Under the pieces are notes generated by a model that worked only from the letters and a program-made list of their open reading frames with translations, did no database searches and was not told where the DNA came from. 64,000 nucleotides of DNA from Semisulcospira habei (lineage: Eukaryota; Mollusca; Gastropoda; Semisulcospiridae), in contig BTPG01000003.1 of assembly GCA_036245525.1 (NCBI GenBank), positions 192,120,164 through 192,184,163 on the forward strand, given 5' to 3'. Shown piece by piece: positions 1 through 10,716 of this stretch. How positions within the stretch are numbered: position 1 is the stretch's first letter; each line of letters begins with the position of its first letter. Made by a program: the position numbers and the translations under genes.

Positions 1-16
1 TTATAAGCAGACCTAC

Positions 17-135
17 TTGGGGGTGGAGGAGTCCTTGGCGGTGGCCAGCAGATGGTGGGTGGCCGTCAGTACGGCCACAAGCAGTTCCAGTAGATGACCT
101 TTGTGAATGGCTTCTGCACATGGCAGGTTCATGTC
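17..135 (-). CDS. HUWE1: HUWE1-like exon at the window edge
   Basis: The exon is 39 codons plus two bases (phase 2 at its end), with acceptor atgtccag|GAC and donor AA|gtaggt. It encodes DMNLPCAEAIHKGHLLELL and then a segment ending in KDSSTPK. The LPCA motif and the terminal TPK split by a phase-2 intron match the HUWE1 segment after LLLTLL. It lies 28,418 bp from the preceding exon. The gene continues beyond the left edge of the window. Confidence 0.82.
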
Positions 136-802
136 CTGGACATATACAGATCACGTTTTTACACAGGGATTGCAATTTTGCAGTTCTGGCAAGTCCAGTG
201 CAGGGTATTATGACTTGCAAGTTTAGAGAGATCAGGCCAACAGGTTTTTCTTAACTCATTTAGCCCCAAATCCCTACTGCAGGAGATGGATGGACCATGA
301 TAATTCAAGGGTAGTGAAGGCGCCAAGCTCATCTGGCACTACCCTTGAATTATCATGATCCATCCATCTCCTGTAACAGGTACATAGTCCTTAACTAGTG
401 CCTCAAAAATTTGGGAAATGTGATCTTAGGGTTAAATGGGTTAAAACTAAAATTTGTATCTTACATTAACCCCTTTCGCTGTCAGTGGACACCGATTGCG
501 TTTTTTAAATAGTAAATTCAAATATCCCCAGCTATCAAAGAACATGATACAAAGTGATTTTAGCAAGAGGCATACAGCCCCCACAGTGGAAAAGCCACTG
601 GCCATCATAGGAACATGGATTCAAAGTGATATCAGCAAGAGATCTTCAAGAGCACACACAACTGTTGGACTCATGAGGATCTTTATCTCTTGGAGATGGG
701 TGGTATTTAATTTTCCTCGCAAGTGAAGGAGCTAACCCCCAGCCTTGAGACCTAAAAGCACTGAACCCTGAAGTAGAATTTTGGAGCAGTCCTCTGAAAA
801 AT
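136..802 (-). other. HUWE1 intron sequence between exon 17-135 and DIRS-A
   Basis: This is AT-rich intron DNA without a credible gene. It contains a near-perfect palindrome (280-373, listed separately). An open frame at 454-726 on the plus strand has no family resemblance and is not called. Confidence 0.6.
280..373. repeat. Long palindrome (MITE-like hairpin)
   Basis: Left arm 282-316 and right arm 337-371 are reverse complements over 35 bp with one mismatch, separated by a 20 bp loop containing GGCGCCAAGCT. The arm words TTCAAGGGTAGTG and GGCGCCAAGCT recur in the hairpins at 49106-49175 and about 51013-51082, so it belongs to a dispersed hairpin family. Confidence 0.8.
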
Positions 803-1066
803 TAAATTTTCTCTAAAATATATTTTTTCGAAAAATACTTACCAATGGCATTACTGATAGGAAGATACGTCTAGCTACTGATTTCAGCCTAAGTCTCTGT
901 TGTGTAAGCAACACAACCGGGGAGGTGACTCGGGGAGTCGTCGTTTTATATAACTCTCAGAGTGACCTCCCCTCCCTTCCCATAAGGCCCTTTGGGCCTA
1001 GCGACCAGTCATACGCTAAGCAAACGTAGCTGGCGGCAAGCGGGGCAGGTGGGAGGGCCCTTAGAG

Positions 1067-1146
1067 TAATGCCATCGGTATTTTTCGAAAAAATATATTT
1101 TAGAGAAAAATTAATTTGTTTCCTCAAAAACATTACCGATAGGAAG
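1067..1146. repeat. DIRS-A internal complementary region (ICR)
   Basis: One half (about 1067-1113) is the reverse complement of the left outer end near 803-850. The other half (about 1114-1146) is the reverse complement of the right outer end near 27960-27996. DIRS ICRs are thought to guide completion of circular replication intermediates. About 12 bp between the halves are missing relative to the full end sequence. Confidence 0.7.
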
Positions 1147-1243
1147 AATAATGAAAAGGAGGAGGGAGCCGCCCACCATACCCCGTACTGAGAACATGTT
1201 GGTTAACGAGGTGCCCTGGGCGCAAACTCCTGACGAATTTCAA

Positions 1244-2100
1244 CTAAGTGTTACCTATGGCGTCGGTGGCGCCAGGAGGGAGTGTTGCACCGCCGAGACA
1301 TCCCCAACAAGGGCCAGGTTCTCCCGCTGGCCCAAGAGGTCTCGTAGGTAGAAGCGGGCGAAGGTGGAACTCGTTCACGACCCACCGGCCGCCACAATAT
1401 CCCGCACCACACAGTTGTGGTCGAGGCCAAGCGAGAGCGAGTAGGAAACAGGTCTTCCTGGTGACGTCAGCCATAGTGGCTAAGGGCAAAGGTTCGAAGC
1501 GGTTCGAATTAAGCCAAGTGAGGATCCAGGCCAGGTCCCAGGGCGGAAGTAGCGAACGCTGAACAGGTCGCTGTAACTCGAAGTGGGCAAGGAGGTCGGC
1601 GAGGTCTTTGCACGCACCCGGATCCGGTCGGCCCAAATGTCGGTATCTGCGACCATAGAGAGATATCCCCAAATGGTGATAGGGGCCAAGTTTTGTTCGT
1701 CAAAGAGCCACAAGAAGAGCTCCGCTAACTGGGGTGTAGACAAGGCCGTTGGAGACAGTTGTCTGGAGAGGCACCAGGACTGCAGGACTCTCCACTTGCC
1801 CTCGTATACCCTCCTGGTGGAAGCCCTGCGGGCGGCAGCGATAGCCTCCATTGCTGAACGCGAGAAGCCTCTAGCAGTGAGGGCTGACCGCACAACCTCC
1901 AGGCGTGTAATAGGAGCCGCTCCGGACACGCCTTGTTTCAGCATCGTGCGTGGTGTGGGTAAGAGCAGGGGAGCATCCGTGGCGAGGCTCACCAGGTCGG
2001 TCATCCAGCTGCGTGCGCAGCTGAAGAGGGCTACGAGAAAAAGTATCGTGTTCGAGCCTCGGAGTTTGAGTAACACCTTGGGAACAAGGACGACCGGGGG
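1244..2100 (-). pseudogene. DIRS-A tyrosine recombinase, internally deleted
   Basis: The N-terminal part is recognisable: RLEVVRSALTARGFS, then STRRVYEGKWRVLQSW, then WILTWLNSNRFEPLPL. After FLLALA the sequence jumps to HNCVVRDIVAA, followed by STFARFYLRDL. Compared with DIRS-B, the region holding the first catalytic Arg (ARVSELH) and the H-x-x-R motif is gone. Only the segment with the nucleophilic Tyr (FARFY) remains, in another frame behind a stop. This recombinase cannot be active. Confidence 0.8.
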
Positions 2101-3780
2101 ATAAGCATAGGCTATCAGGCTGTCCCAAGAGATTGACAGGGCGTCCACTGCCCAGGCGAGAGGGTCTGGAACGGGTGAGACAAAAAGTCTCACTGCTGTG
2201 TGTTCCACCGTGTCGCAAAAAGGTCGACCACTGGTGTCTCCCAGCGGGTGCTGATCAGCCAGAAGATGTCTGGTTTGAGGGTCCATTCAGTATGAAGCAG
2301 CTGGCCCCGGCGAGAGTCCGCAACCACTTTGGGGTGACCCGGAATGTGGCGTGCCCAGAGAGAGATGTGTCGATCCCGGCACCAGAGGAACAGCTGGTAG
2401 AGAAGCATGCAGAGAGACGGAGAGCGCGTCCCGCCTTGTTTCTGGATGTACGATACCACAGTGGAATTGTTGGACAGAATCAAGATCTCGTTGTGATGGA
2501 GACGAGTCTCCCAATGAGTCAGAGCCAGCCAAACTGCTTTGAACTCCAGCCAGTTGATGTGTCTGTTCTGGAAGGATGGTGGCCACTGGCCCGAGACCTC
2601 TTCGAAATCCGGAAGTAGGTGGGCACCCCAGCTGGATAGGCTCGCATCTGAGCAGAGTGAAAGCTGAGGAGGTTGGGAGGAAATGGGCACTCCCAACGCG
2701 AGCCAGGTCAGATCCGTCTACCGAAGTAGGTGTGACCGGATAAAGGGGGACACCAATACTAGGGCCGAAAGGTTGTTTGAGTAAGGTCGCCAATGGAAAA
2801 GGAGATGGAGCTGAAGAGGCCAAGAGTACAGGCGACCGAGGGGAAGGAGATCGGCTGCGGCACTGATGAGCCCCAGTAATTGAAGCCAGATCCTGGCAGG
2901 GCACGATTCGGAACGCGACACCTGGTGAGCGGCCGCAGCCAGTTTCTGAACGCAAGAGGCCGTTAGTCTCACATTGTTGCGGTCGGTCAGAAACTCCATT
3001 CCGAGATGGATGAAGGTACGAGAGGGTGTGAAATCCGACTTCCCTTGGTGGACCATAAATCCCAGTCTCCGAAAAAGAGTCAGTAGAGCATCCTGGTCTG
3101 TCTCCAGAGACTGGGGGTCCGGATTGAGGAGCAAGAGGTCGTCTAGGTAATTGGAGGTTGGGCTGGATGAGGACTGTCAGGCCCGAGAGATCACCGCGTC
3201 CATAATCCGCGTAAAGACCCAAGGGCTGATGATGAGGCCGAAGGGGAGAGCCCGAAACTGGTATACGACTTCGTCGAAGGCGAAACGTAGGAAGCGGTGA
3301 GACGCTGGGTGAATGGGAACATGGAGGTAAGCATCGGAAAGGTCGAGGCCGACCGCAAAGTCGAAAGGATGCACCGCTAACCGCACGCGCCGTCTCCATG
3401 CGAAATGAGGGGGCCGAAATGAACCAGTTTAGAGCTGATAGGTCGATGACCGGACGCCACTGACCGCTGGGCTCTGGAACCAGGAAGAGGCGGCTGTAGA
3501 ATGCCGGCGAGTCAAGCCGAGAGACCACCTCCGTCGCAGCCTTCTGAAGTAGAGACGCAATCTCCTGACACAGAGCCAAAGCCTTGATCGGGTCGGACGA
3601 GACACGAGTCCACAAAGGCGAGCGGCGGAGAGGGGGTGGTTGGAGAAACGTCCGAGATAGTGGAGAGCACCCAAGTGTCGTCCAGGAGCAGCGACCGCCA
3701 CTCGTCGATGTGCCGGGTGAGCATCCCGCCGACGGGGTGCTACGTGGTTGTCCGCGGGGAAGGTAGAGGGTGATAGTCAC
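1930..3780 (-). pseudogene. DIRS-A reverse transcriptase-RNase H, frameshifted
   Basis: RT motifs are spread over several frames: DFAVGLDLSDAYLHVPIHP and YQFRALPFGLIISPWVFTR near 3180-3386, then NYLDDLLLLNPD (the catalytic DD box) near 3105-3150. RNase H follows at 2190-2696 (LCSDASLSSWGAHLLPDF, TVVSYIQKQGGT, RHIPGH). The conserved DIRS segment FVSPVPDPLAWAVDALS follows near 2100-2190. Frame breaks between these blocks show decay. Confidence 0.82.
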
Positions 3781-3796
3781 TGGGCCTGTCCCAGCC

Positions 3797-4320
3797 CTAG
3801 GGGCGGGGAAACGAGGGGGCCGAAGAGGGGGGAGCGTGAGAACGGCCGGAGAAGACAGGATGTCCAGGCCTAGAGGTTCCCCGGGAGGGTCGCAGGGCGA
3901 GTCTGAAGATCCGCAGAGGACGACCCACGGCCTTGCGGGAAGACTGAAAGCGGTGGGAAGCCGCAGGGGGGAGGGGGGTGCGAGGCCAAAGGTCTTTGGT
4001 AGACTCCTTCAACGACTGCCAGGTAGGGCCAAACTGAAGAGCACCGCCAAGGGGGGCCTGTCGCAGAAGGAATTTCACATAAGTGGGAATGCCGACATCG
4101 CTGGAGGACGCCGTCCTGCCGCATAAGGTCACAGTTGAAGGTTGCCGCTAAAGCGTTTATCGAAGCGTGGTAAACTGCCCGATTAGCCGTCACCGCAATG
4201 GAGTGTAAATCGCTCAGGGGGTCAGAGGCCTCAGGAGAATCCCCAAAGTCTTCAATACGTCGTACCACAGCCTGTGTGGCTAACTCCAAAAAAACCAACA
4301 TGACTAGAGAATTCTGAATT
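3797..4320 (-). pseudogene. DIRS-A gag, C-terminal part
   Basis: It encodes FLELATQAVVRRIEDFGD, then ANRAVYHASINALAA and NCDLMRQDGVL, and aligns with the end of the DIRS-B gag (FLELLTQGLIRRIED..NCDLMRRDAVL). It joins in frame, through a single AATT, with the gag piece at 5455-5817 on the other side of the inserted DNA transposon. Confidence 0.78.
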
Positions 4321-5454
4321 GTGACCCGCCACCACAAAATGAGCCTTAACTCAATCAGCACTGGCTGTTTTTTCGTTAGCAATGCTCTGTATACTGGCTG
4401 TTTCGATGGGTTAGAAAAAAAATCATTAAAAAAAAACTTTCTGACAAATGTAAATACAATTTTCAGGTTAGCTGATTAGTAAATGAGTGCATGCATATAC
4501 AAAATTTTGAGTTACTAACCCCAAAAATGTATATTCTGGAGCATAGTAAATATACCATTTATTTTCCACACTGCACTTCCAAGTGTAATCGGTTATCAGT
4601 TCACTTGTGACCCACCGAACAGTTCAATCAGATGCATTCTTCTCACTCTCTGCTGTTTCAAAATCGCTATCACTGTCTTTATCAGCCTCTTCTGCATCAG
4701 AATCCTCAATCTGGATGATTTCTATCACTTCTCTGACAGTAAATTGACGATTACTTTGCGCTCTTGTTGTGAGTGAAGCACGCAGAAACGCCATGTTGTT
4801 TCGCAAATGTAAGCAAAGCTAGTATGTTCGAAAACCACGCTCTACTACAGTAACTGTGAGGCCTAGTGATAAAAATAGGAATGAGGGTCATTGTACGAAA
4901 ACAGAGCTGCACACTAGGCATGTTAGTTTCGTATTCAGAAATCCCCAGTTCTTGTAGAAGGCGGCCAACGTCACAACCCGCGATCGCGGTGATCAGAGTG
5001 CAAGCGTTGTGCAGGACATCACCGGGATCGCGGTGATCCGGGTGGAGTGAGTTGTCACTTTTGGACATTTTGAGATATTGATATCAGCAGAAACTAGAAA
5101 GAAAACCCTTTTCAATGGTGCCAGTAACATGTCAATCAGACGATTGGTCACCGAGTTATGGTTTATAGAACCTGGGGACCCCGCACATGTACCCGACCAC
5201 GCCACCCGACAATTTTCAAAATGAGTCTAAAGTCACTTTTTGGACATTTTGATATATTGATATCAGCAGAAACTAGAAAGAAAACCCTTTTCAATGGTGC
5301 CAATAACATGTAAATCAGACGATTGGTCACCGAGTTATGATTTTTAGAAACTGGGGACCCCGCACATGTACCCGACCATGCCACCCGACAATTTTCACTA
5401 ATAGCGGGAAATCGGGTCAGGGACATTACGACTCATTTTGTGGTGGCGGGTCAC
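4321..5454. mobile_element. 1.1 kb DNA transposon with GTGACC termini, AATT target duplication
   Basis: Terminal inverted repeats of 23 bp begin GTGACCCGCCACCACAAAAT (4321-4343 and 5432-5454). It is flanked by AATT at 4317-4320 and 5455-5458. It interrupts the DIRS-A gag; removing it with one AATT restores the reading frame. A 60-codon frame at 4624-4806 (minus) with a run of Asp/Glu/Ser resembles the acidic N-terminus of piggyBac-type transposases, but no catalytic domain is present, so it is probably non-autonomous. A tandem duplication of about 178 bp lies near the right end (5054-5400). The superfamily is not settled. Confidence 0.82.
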
Positions 5455-5817
5455 AATTAGGGTAGCCGTCTTGTCTAGGCCCGCGGGAGTAGACCGACCC
5501 ACAGCGGCCTTACCACCAATCTGCGCCTCCGCAGCGGGATCCACTGTCGGGAGGGGGCACAGGAAGGACTGGTTGTCTCCTGGGTACCAGTGCTGTTTGA
5601 ACTTAATCTCCACATCTGCAGGCCAGAGGCGGTCGGAAAAGAAGCCAATGTCCGACAAAGTGCCCTGTTGTAAATGAGCATTAAAAGCATCAGAGGTCCC
5701 GAAAGCAGGTGGGCTGAGGAAGGGTCTTAAAACCTTTAGACTGATGCGAAGGATCGACCAAAACTGAAGCCTTCTGTTTCAAGGGAGGAGGTGGGGGGGG
5801 GGGGGGAGGCAAGCTTC
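5455..5817 (-). pseudogene. DIRS-A gag, middle part
   Basis: It contains DIGFFSDRLWPADVEIKFKQ, then HWYPGDNQSFLCPLP and GLDKTATLI, matching DIRS-B gag (FFSDRKWPADLDISFRQ..WYAGHSQSF..GLDKTASL). Upstream, PLKQKASVLVD and KTLPQP are readable with stops near 5670-5690. A run of about 14 G at about 5792-5806 encodes a Pro tract in the gag direction. Confidence 0.75.
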
Positions 5818-6735
5818 CGGAGTGTTGCGATTGTGGTTGTGTTTTGTAAGAGCATGCATGTATTAATCGTAGGAAACGATCCGATATTTATTTGAGCTAT
5901 CATGGTTACGAATCACGTACCTTTTCAGTAAGTTTCGCAATCGTTCGCGCAGAGAGCGGAATTGGCTTTGTTACGACATGCTAGGATTAGACCAAAAGAT
6001 TCTAGAAAAGTCGCACGGAGAAGACCGGTGAGTTTTTGTAATGCGTAGATTCGCTGAGAATAGACCAGAACGTTCGAGCAAAATCACGCTCTATCTAGTC
6101 ACCTCATATGTGTGACATCAAAGTGTCAACATTTTTGCAACTCATTATCAAAGCCGCTCTAATATTCATAGTCATAGTTGTTTTCTGTACCCGTGAAATT
6201 GGCAGCCGGTCAGTAAGTATTATGAAAGATCATGAAACTGGCAAGGTTGTGAACTGTCTACCATACTCTTATGTGACGTCATTACACACTGGGATTTGGG
6301 GCTGAATTTAACAGTCAAATTTTTGTAGACTATTGTAGTTTATTCTAGAAAGTTCTTTTTCATTAATATTGATGAGTTTTGGTTATGTATTTTATTTTGA
6401 TTTGTTGTGTTGTGTGAATTCGTTAGATTGTCCTGGATAGCTGTTGTACTGTAAAAGATTGTGCTGGGAAGAACATTCGTACATTGTCATACATTGTCAG
6501 TTGTAGGGTCACACAGTTTATCTTAGTTATTTGGGTTTAACGCCGAGCAGGCGACTAAGGCCATCTCACGGCGGGATGGGTAAAAATCTGGTCAGCCAGA
6601 CTAAAAGCAAGGTCTTAAGACAAGATGTAAATATAGATTAAAAATCTCAGGCTAAAATGTCGCACATGTCTGGAAAAGAAACGTCTACAGACTCTCAAAA
6701 AGGCAAATAAAAAAACTCACATAGTCTATGAATGC

Positions 6736-9330
6736 TCAGATCTTGTTAAAAATATTGCATTCTCTCAAAAAATTGAAGATTTTGTCCGGGGGAACATCCC
6801 GGAACAAAACCTTCAAGGAGTCTGCTGTGAAGTGTTTATATCTGGTGTCAATTAGGTCAGCACAATACAGCAAAAAGTGTCGAACAGAAAACTGCTCATC
6901 ACAGGCAAAACACCATGGACGCTCATCCTGTTTAAGTAAGTAAGAGTGCGTAACATATGTGTGCCCGATGTGGAGCCGAGCAAGGACAGTCTCCTCACGG
7001 CGGCTGCCGCAGCGGAAAGGTAGACTGTCAGACAACTTAGGAAGAGCTTCATGAAGCTTGTTCCCTTCCTCTTTGTCCCACTCGGACTGCCACTCGCGGG
7101 CTATGTACGCACTAATAACAGGTTTAAAATCACTATAGACAGTCTGTGTGTCAGGGACAGGGTCACTGCGGGCACTGTTGGCAGCAGAATCTGCGATTCT
7201 GTTGCCTTCGATGCCCACATGGCCTGGGACCCAAATAAAAATGATGTCATAATATTCCTTCATCAAGTCCGCGTACAGCTCTCTAATCTGCACCAGCAGT
7301 GGATGGTCTGTTCCCGCGCCCTGAAGGGCCTGCAGGGCAGAAAGAGAGTCAGACAGAATCAGGAAGTTCCTTTCCCGAGACTGATAGGCATGCTTGAGTG
7401 CTAGCAGAATGGCCTGCAGTTCTGCACTAAATACAGAGGAATGGTCAGGGAGACGGAGCTTAAATGGGCGTCTAGGATGGCGAGAGGACACTGCAGCCGC
7501 AGCCACTCTTCCATCCTCAGACTTGGACCCATCCGTATAAAGACGACAATAGCCAGGAAAAATTGAAAGGAGTTCATTGAGGCTCTGTTGGTATATGGCT
7601 GGTGGAGTACAATCCTTCTTGTGGGCAGTCAAGTCCAGCAAGATGTCAGGAACTGGTAGTAGCCAGGGTGGAGTGACGTGTTGCAGAGATTCCGAAACTT
7701 TGTCCAGGTCCACTCCGGCCGCCTGCAGATGAGGTCGGACACGGAAGGAAAGTGGACGGACAGCTCCCGGATGGGCATCGTAAATCTCTGCAAACGACGG
7801 GTTAAAAACACAATCATAGGCAGGATTTTCTGGATGGGCCTTCAGCTTCAGAACGTAGCTGAGCATGAGGCGGATGCGGCGGAGCCTGAGAGAAGGCTCC
7901 CCTGCCTCTGCATACAGACTAGGAACTGGAGATGTCCTGAAGGCTCCCAGACATATGCGCAGACCTTGATGGTGAATTGTGTTCAGACGCTGCAGAACAG
8001 ACTTGGAAGCCGAGCCATATACCACAGAGCCGTAATCCAGTTTGGACCGAACAAGGGCCCGGTACAGTCGAAGTAAGACGATGCGGTCTGCACCCCAGTC
8101 AGTACGACCAACGACACGAAGAATGTCGAGGGCCTTCCGACAAGAGGTTCTAAGGTAGGTAACATGGTTGCAGAAGGTCAATCTTTTGTCAAAGATGACC
8201 CCCAAAAACTTAGCCTCTTCAGCCACCTTAATTGGCACTCCAGCAATGCTCAGGCTAGGTTCTGGAACAAATTTCGTCTGGTTAGTAAAATGCACACAGA
8301 CTGTCTTGGAGGGCGAGAATCTGAATCCATTGAGAGACACCCACCCCTGGATGCGATCAACGCACAGCTGCAAGCGCCTCTCAAGGGACGCAAGTCCTCG
8401 ACCTCGTGCACACAAAGCAAAGTCGTCCACAAACAAAGAGCATTCAGAATCATCCTTGACGGCCTTTACAATGTTATTTATTTTAATGCTAAATAAAACA
8501 GGAGATAGAATACTGCCCTGCGGGACACCCATCTCCTGTTCAAAGGAGTCGGAGAGGGTGGAGCCCACACGGACATGGAACGACCTGTTGGACAAAAAAT
8601 TGTGAATAAAAACGGGCAGATGCCCTTTAAAACCCATGTCCGACAAATCAGACATTATACCATGCTTCCAGGTAGTGTCATATGCCTTTTCAAGATCAAA
8701 GAAAATTGCATAGACATGCTGCTCGTTGACAAAAGCATCTCGGATAAAAGACTCAAAGCGGACTAGATGGTCAGTTGTACTACGGAAGCGCCGGAAACCG
8801 CACTGGAGGTCTGTGATGAGACCCTGTGACTCAAGATGCCACACCAGTCGGGCGTTGACCAAGCGTTCCATAGTTTTACATAAACATGATGTCAAAGCTA
8901 TTGGCCGGTAGTTGCCCGGGTCGGAAGGATCCTTACCCGGCTTGGGAATGGGCACAACCACAGCCTGGCGCCAAGGTGGCGGAAAATGACCGGTTATCCA
9001 GATATGGTTAAAGGCCTTGAGAAGTACAAGGAGTGAATCCTCAGGCAGATGTGTTATGAGCTGATAATGGATGGTATCTAATCCAGCAGCAGAGTCAGTA
9101 CATTTCTGCATGGCTTGCTGCAATTCTGAAAACGTAAAAGGGGCATTATAGTCTTCCAAGTTATCCGATATAAAATCACAAGCACAAGATTCTCGCTTCT
9201 CCTTCTCTCTCTGGAAGAAAGGTGAATAATGCTCTGTTGAAGAATTATGGGCAATGGTGGAGGCAAGCAAATTGGCCACAGCCTTTTTATCTGTGACCAA
9301 ACTGGCACCATCTCTAAGATGGCCGACAGA
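6736..9330 (-). pseudogene. Nimb-1 ORF2, RT and RNase H part
   Basis: The RT contains NYRPIALTSCLCKTMERLVN, AIFFDLEKAYDTTW, GVPQGSILSPVLFSIKINN and the catalytic box CSLFVDDFALC. RNase H follows with LYTDGSKSEDG, ELQAILLALKHA, LILSDSLSALQAL and HVGIEGNRIADSAAN, giving the Asp-Glu-Asp-Asp set. The frame is open to the SINE and continues about 60 codons into it, including an in-SINE ATG, but is cut off from its endonuclease. Confidence 0.88.
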
Positions 9331-9331
9331 A

Positions 9332-9615
9332 ATTGAGATTGAGATTGTACATTGCTTAACGTCCCGACAGCAACAAGGCTTTCTCAGGACGTGCCTGCAC
9401 TGCTTGTGAAAAAAAAAAACAAAAAAAACCCCAGAATATTGAATGTATGTCGCCAGCCGGTCCAATACGTTACATAAACCTACGCCATGGGGCCTAAATA
9501 AAGCTAAGACCATTTAGCAACACACATCCAATATCAAGAGCTACAGACAGTGCAGACAGTTGGGAGAATTTTAAAAAGACAAATACAGGTGAATGGACCA
9601 AGGGTAGACAGAAAC
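9332..9615 (-). mobile_element. 5S-type SINE copy, 5'-truncated, inside Nimb-1 ORF2
   Basis: It matches the body and 3' end of the full SINE at 61328-62475, including CAGCAACAAGGCTTTCTCAG and GGGGCCTAAATAAAGCTAAG on the plus strand, with an ATTGAG-type tail repeat at the low-coordinate end. It lacks the 5S-like head. Comparison with Nimb-3 shows the empty site within ACAGAAGCCGAGCC. Its 5' junction falls at a shared GACAGAA word, suggesting microhomology joining. Confidence 0.82.
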
Positions 9616-10714
9616 AAGCCGAGCCACCCCTGCCCCTAATTCTTCGAACAGCCTTCCAGACTTTTTGGGACGGAGTCCTAGAAGATAAAGATGAGACGAA
9701 GCGTCTCCAGGAAGCACGGCGTTCACGTTTAAAAATATAACGGGCTTTCGCCCGCTGTCTTTTAAAGGTTAAAATATTTGCTTGCGACGGATTACGAAAT
9801 GCACGTCGCTGAGCAGATTTGCGCATTGTTTGGGCCTTGCGGCACTCTTCATTGAACCATGGTACTCTCGGCTTCCGAGGGAGTGATGTGGAAGTTCTAG
9901 GGATGGTTTCACCTGCAACCTCCAACAAAATAGAAGTAAAACAAGAAACAGGTTCTTCAGCTGACATGACCACCTCCTCTGTAAGACGAGACTGACAGAG
10001 AGAGGCAAACAGAGACCAGTTAGCTTTCTTGAGATTCCAGCGCCCCACCGGCGAATCCTCCTCACAGCTGACCGATGACAGGACTACTGGGAAGTGGTCA
10101 CTACCACACAGGTCGTCGTGAACCTTCCAGTCAAAGTCCAGCATGAGAGAAGGATCACACACAGTGAGGTCTAGAACAGAACTAGATCCGGAACCTGAGT
10201 TAGAGTATGTAGGTGAGCCATCGTTAAAGACACATAGGTTAAGTTGAGAAAAAACATCTTCTAACATCTGACCTCTGCCATCATAGTGGTCACTACCCCA
10301 AAGGTGAGCATGACCGTTAAAATCCCCCATGAGAATAAAGGGAGGGGGCAGTTGATCTACTAAGTGAAAAATATCATTGCTACAGACCCGCAGTGATGGT
10401 GGCAGGTAAATACTGCATATGGTTATGGTCTTTTTTAAGGTAACCCGAGCAGCGACAGCCTGAAGACAGGTGTCGATGCTAACGGGGCTACAGAAAATTT
10501 GGCTACTAATGAGAAGAGCCGCTCCACCCGAGCGCCTCTCCGAATCAGAGCCTTTATGTATAACATTAAAACCATTAAAAGACACAGGGTCAGAAGTCTT
10601 CAGGTAAGTCTCCTGAAGAGATATGACTGAGGGGTTATAGAACTTGACTAAAAGACGTAATTCCTCAAAGTTAGCTCGAAAACCACGACAATTCCACTGA
10701 AGCAAAGAGTCCAT
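9616..10714 (-). pseudogene. Nimb-1 ORF2, endonuclease part
   Basis: This is an apurinic-type endonuclease: LLQWNCRGFRANFEELRLL at the start, then SVISLQETYLK, ILMGDFNGHAHLWGSD and DLCGSDHFPVVLSS. It continues to the linker RRIRGRGGSA, after which the frame runs into the antisense of the SINE and stops at 9494. It starts 2 bp downstream of the ORF1 stop. Confidence 0.88.
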
Positions 10715-10716
10715 GA

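Noticed and set aside
454..726. 90-codon open frame on the plus strand
   Set aside because: No domain, AT-rich intron context, opposite to the host gene; expected by chance.
1151..4126. Several plus-strand open frames opposite DIRS-A
   Set aside because: They are antisense shadows of the GC-rich DIRS coding sequence and have no family resemblance.
7051..8605. Plus-strand frames opposite Nimb ORF2 (repeated in all Nimb copies)
   Set aside because: They recur only because the elements are duplicated; they mirror the conserved RT-RNase H on the other strand.
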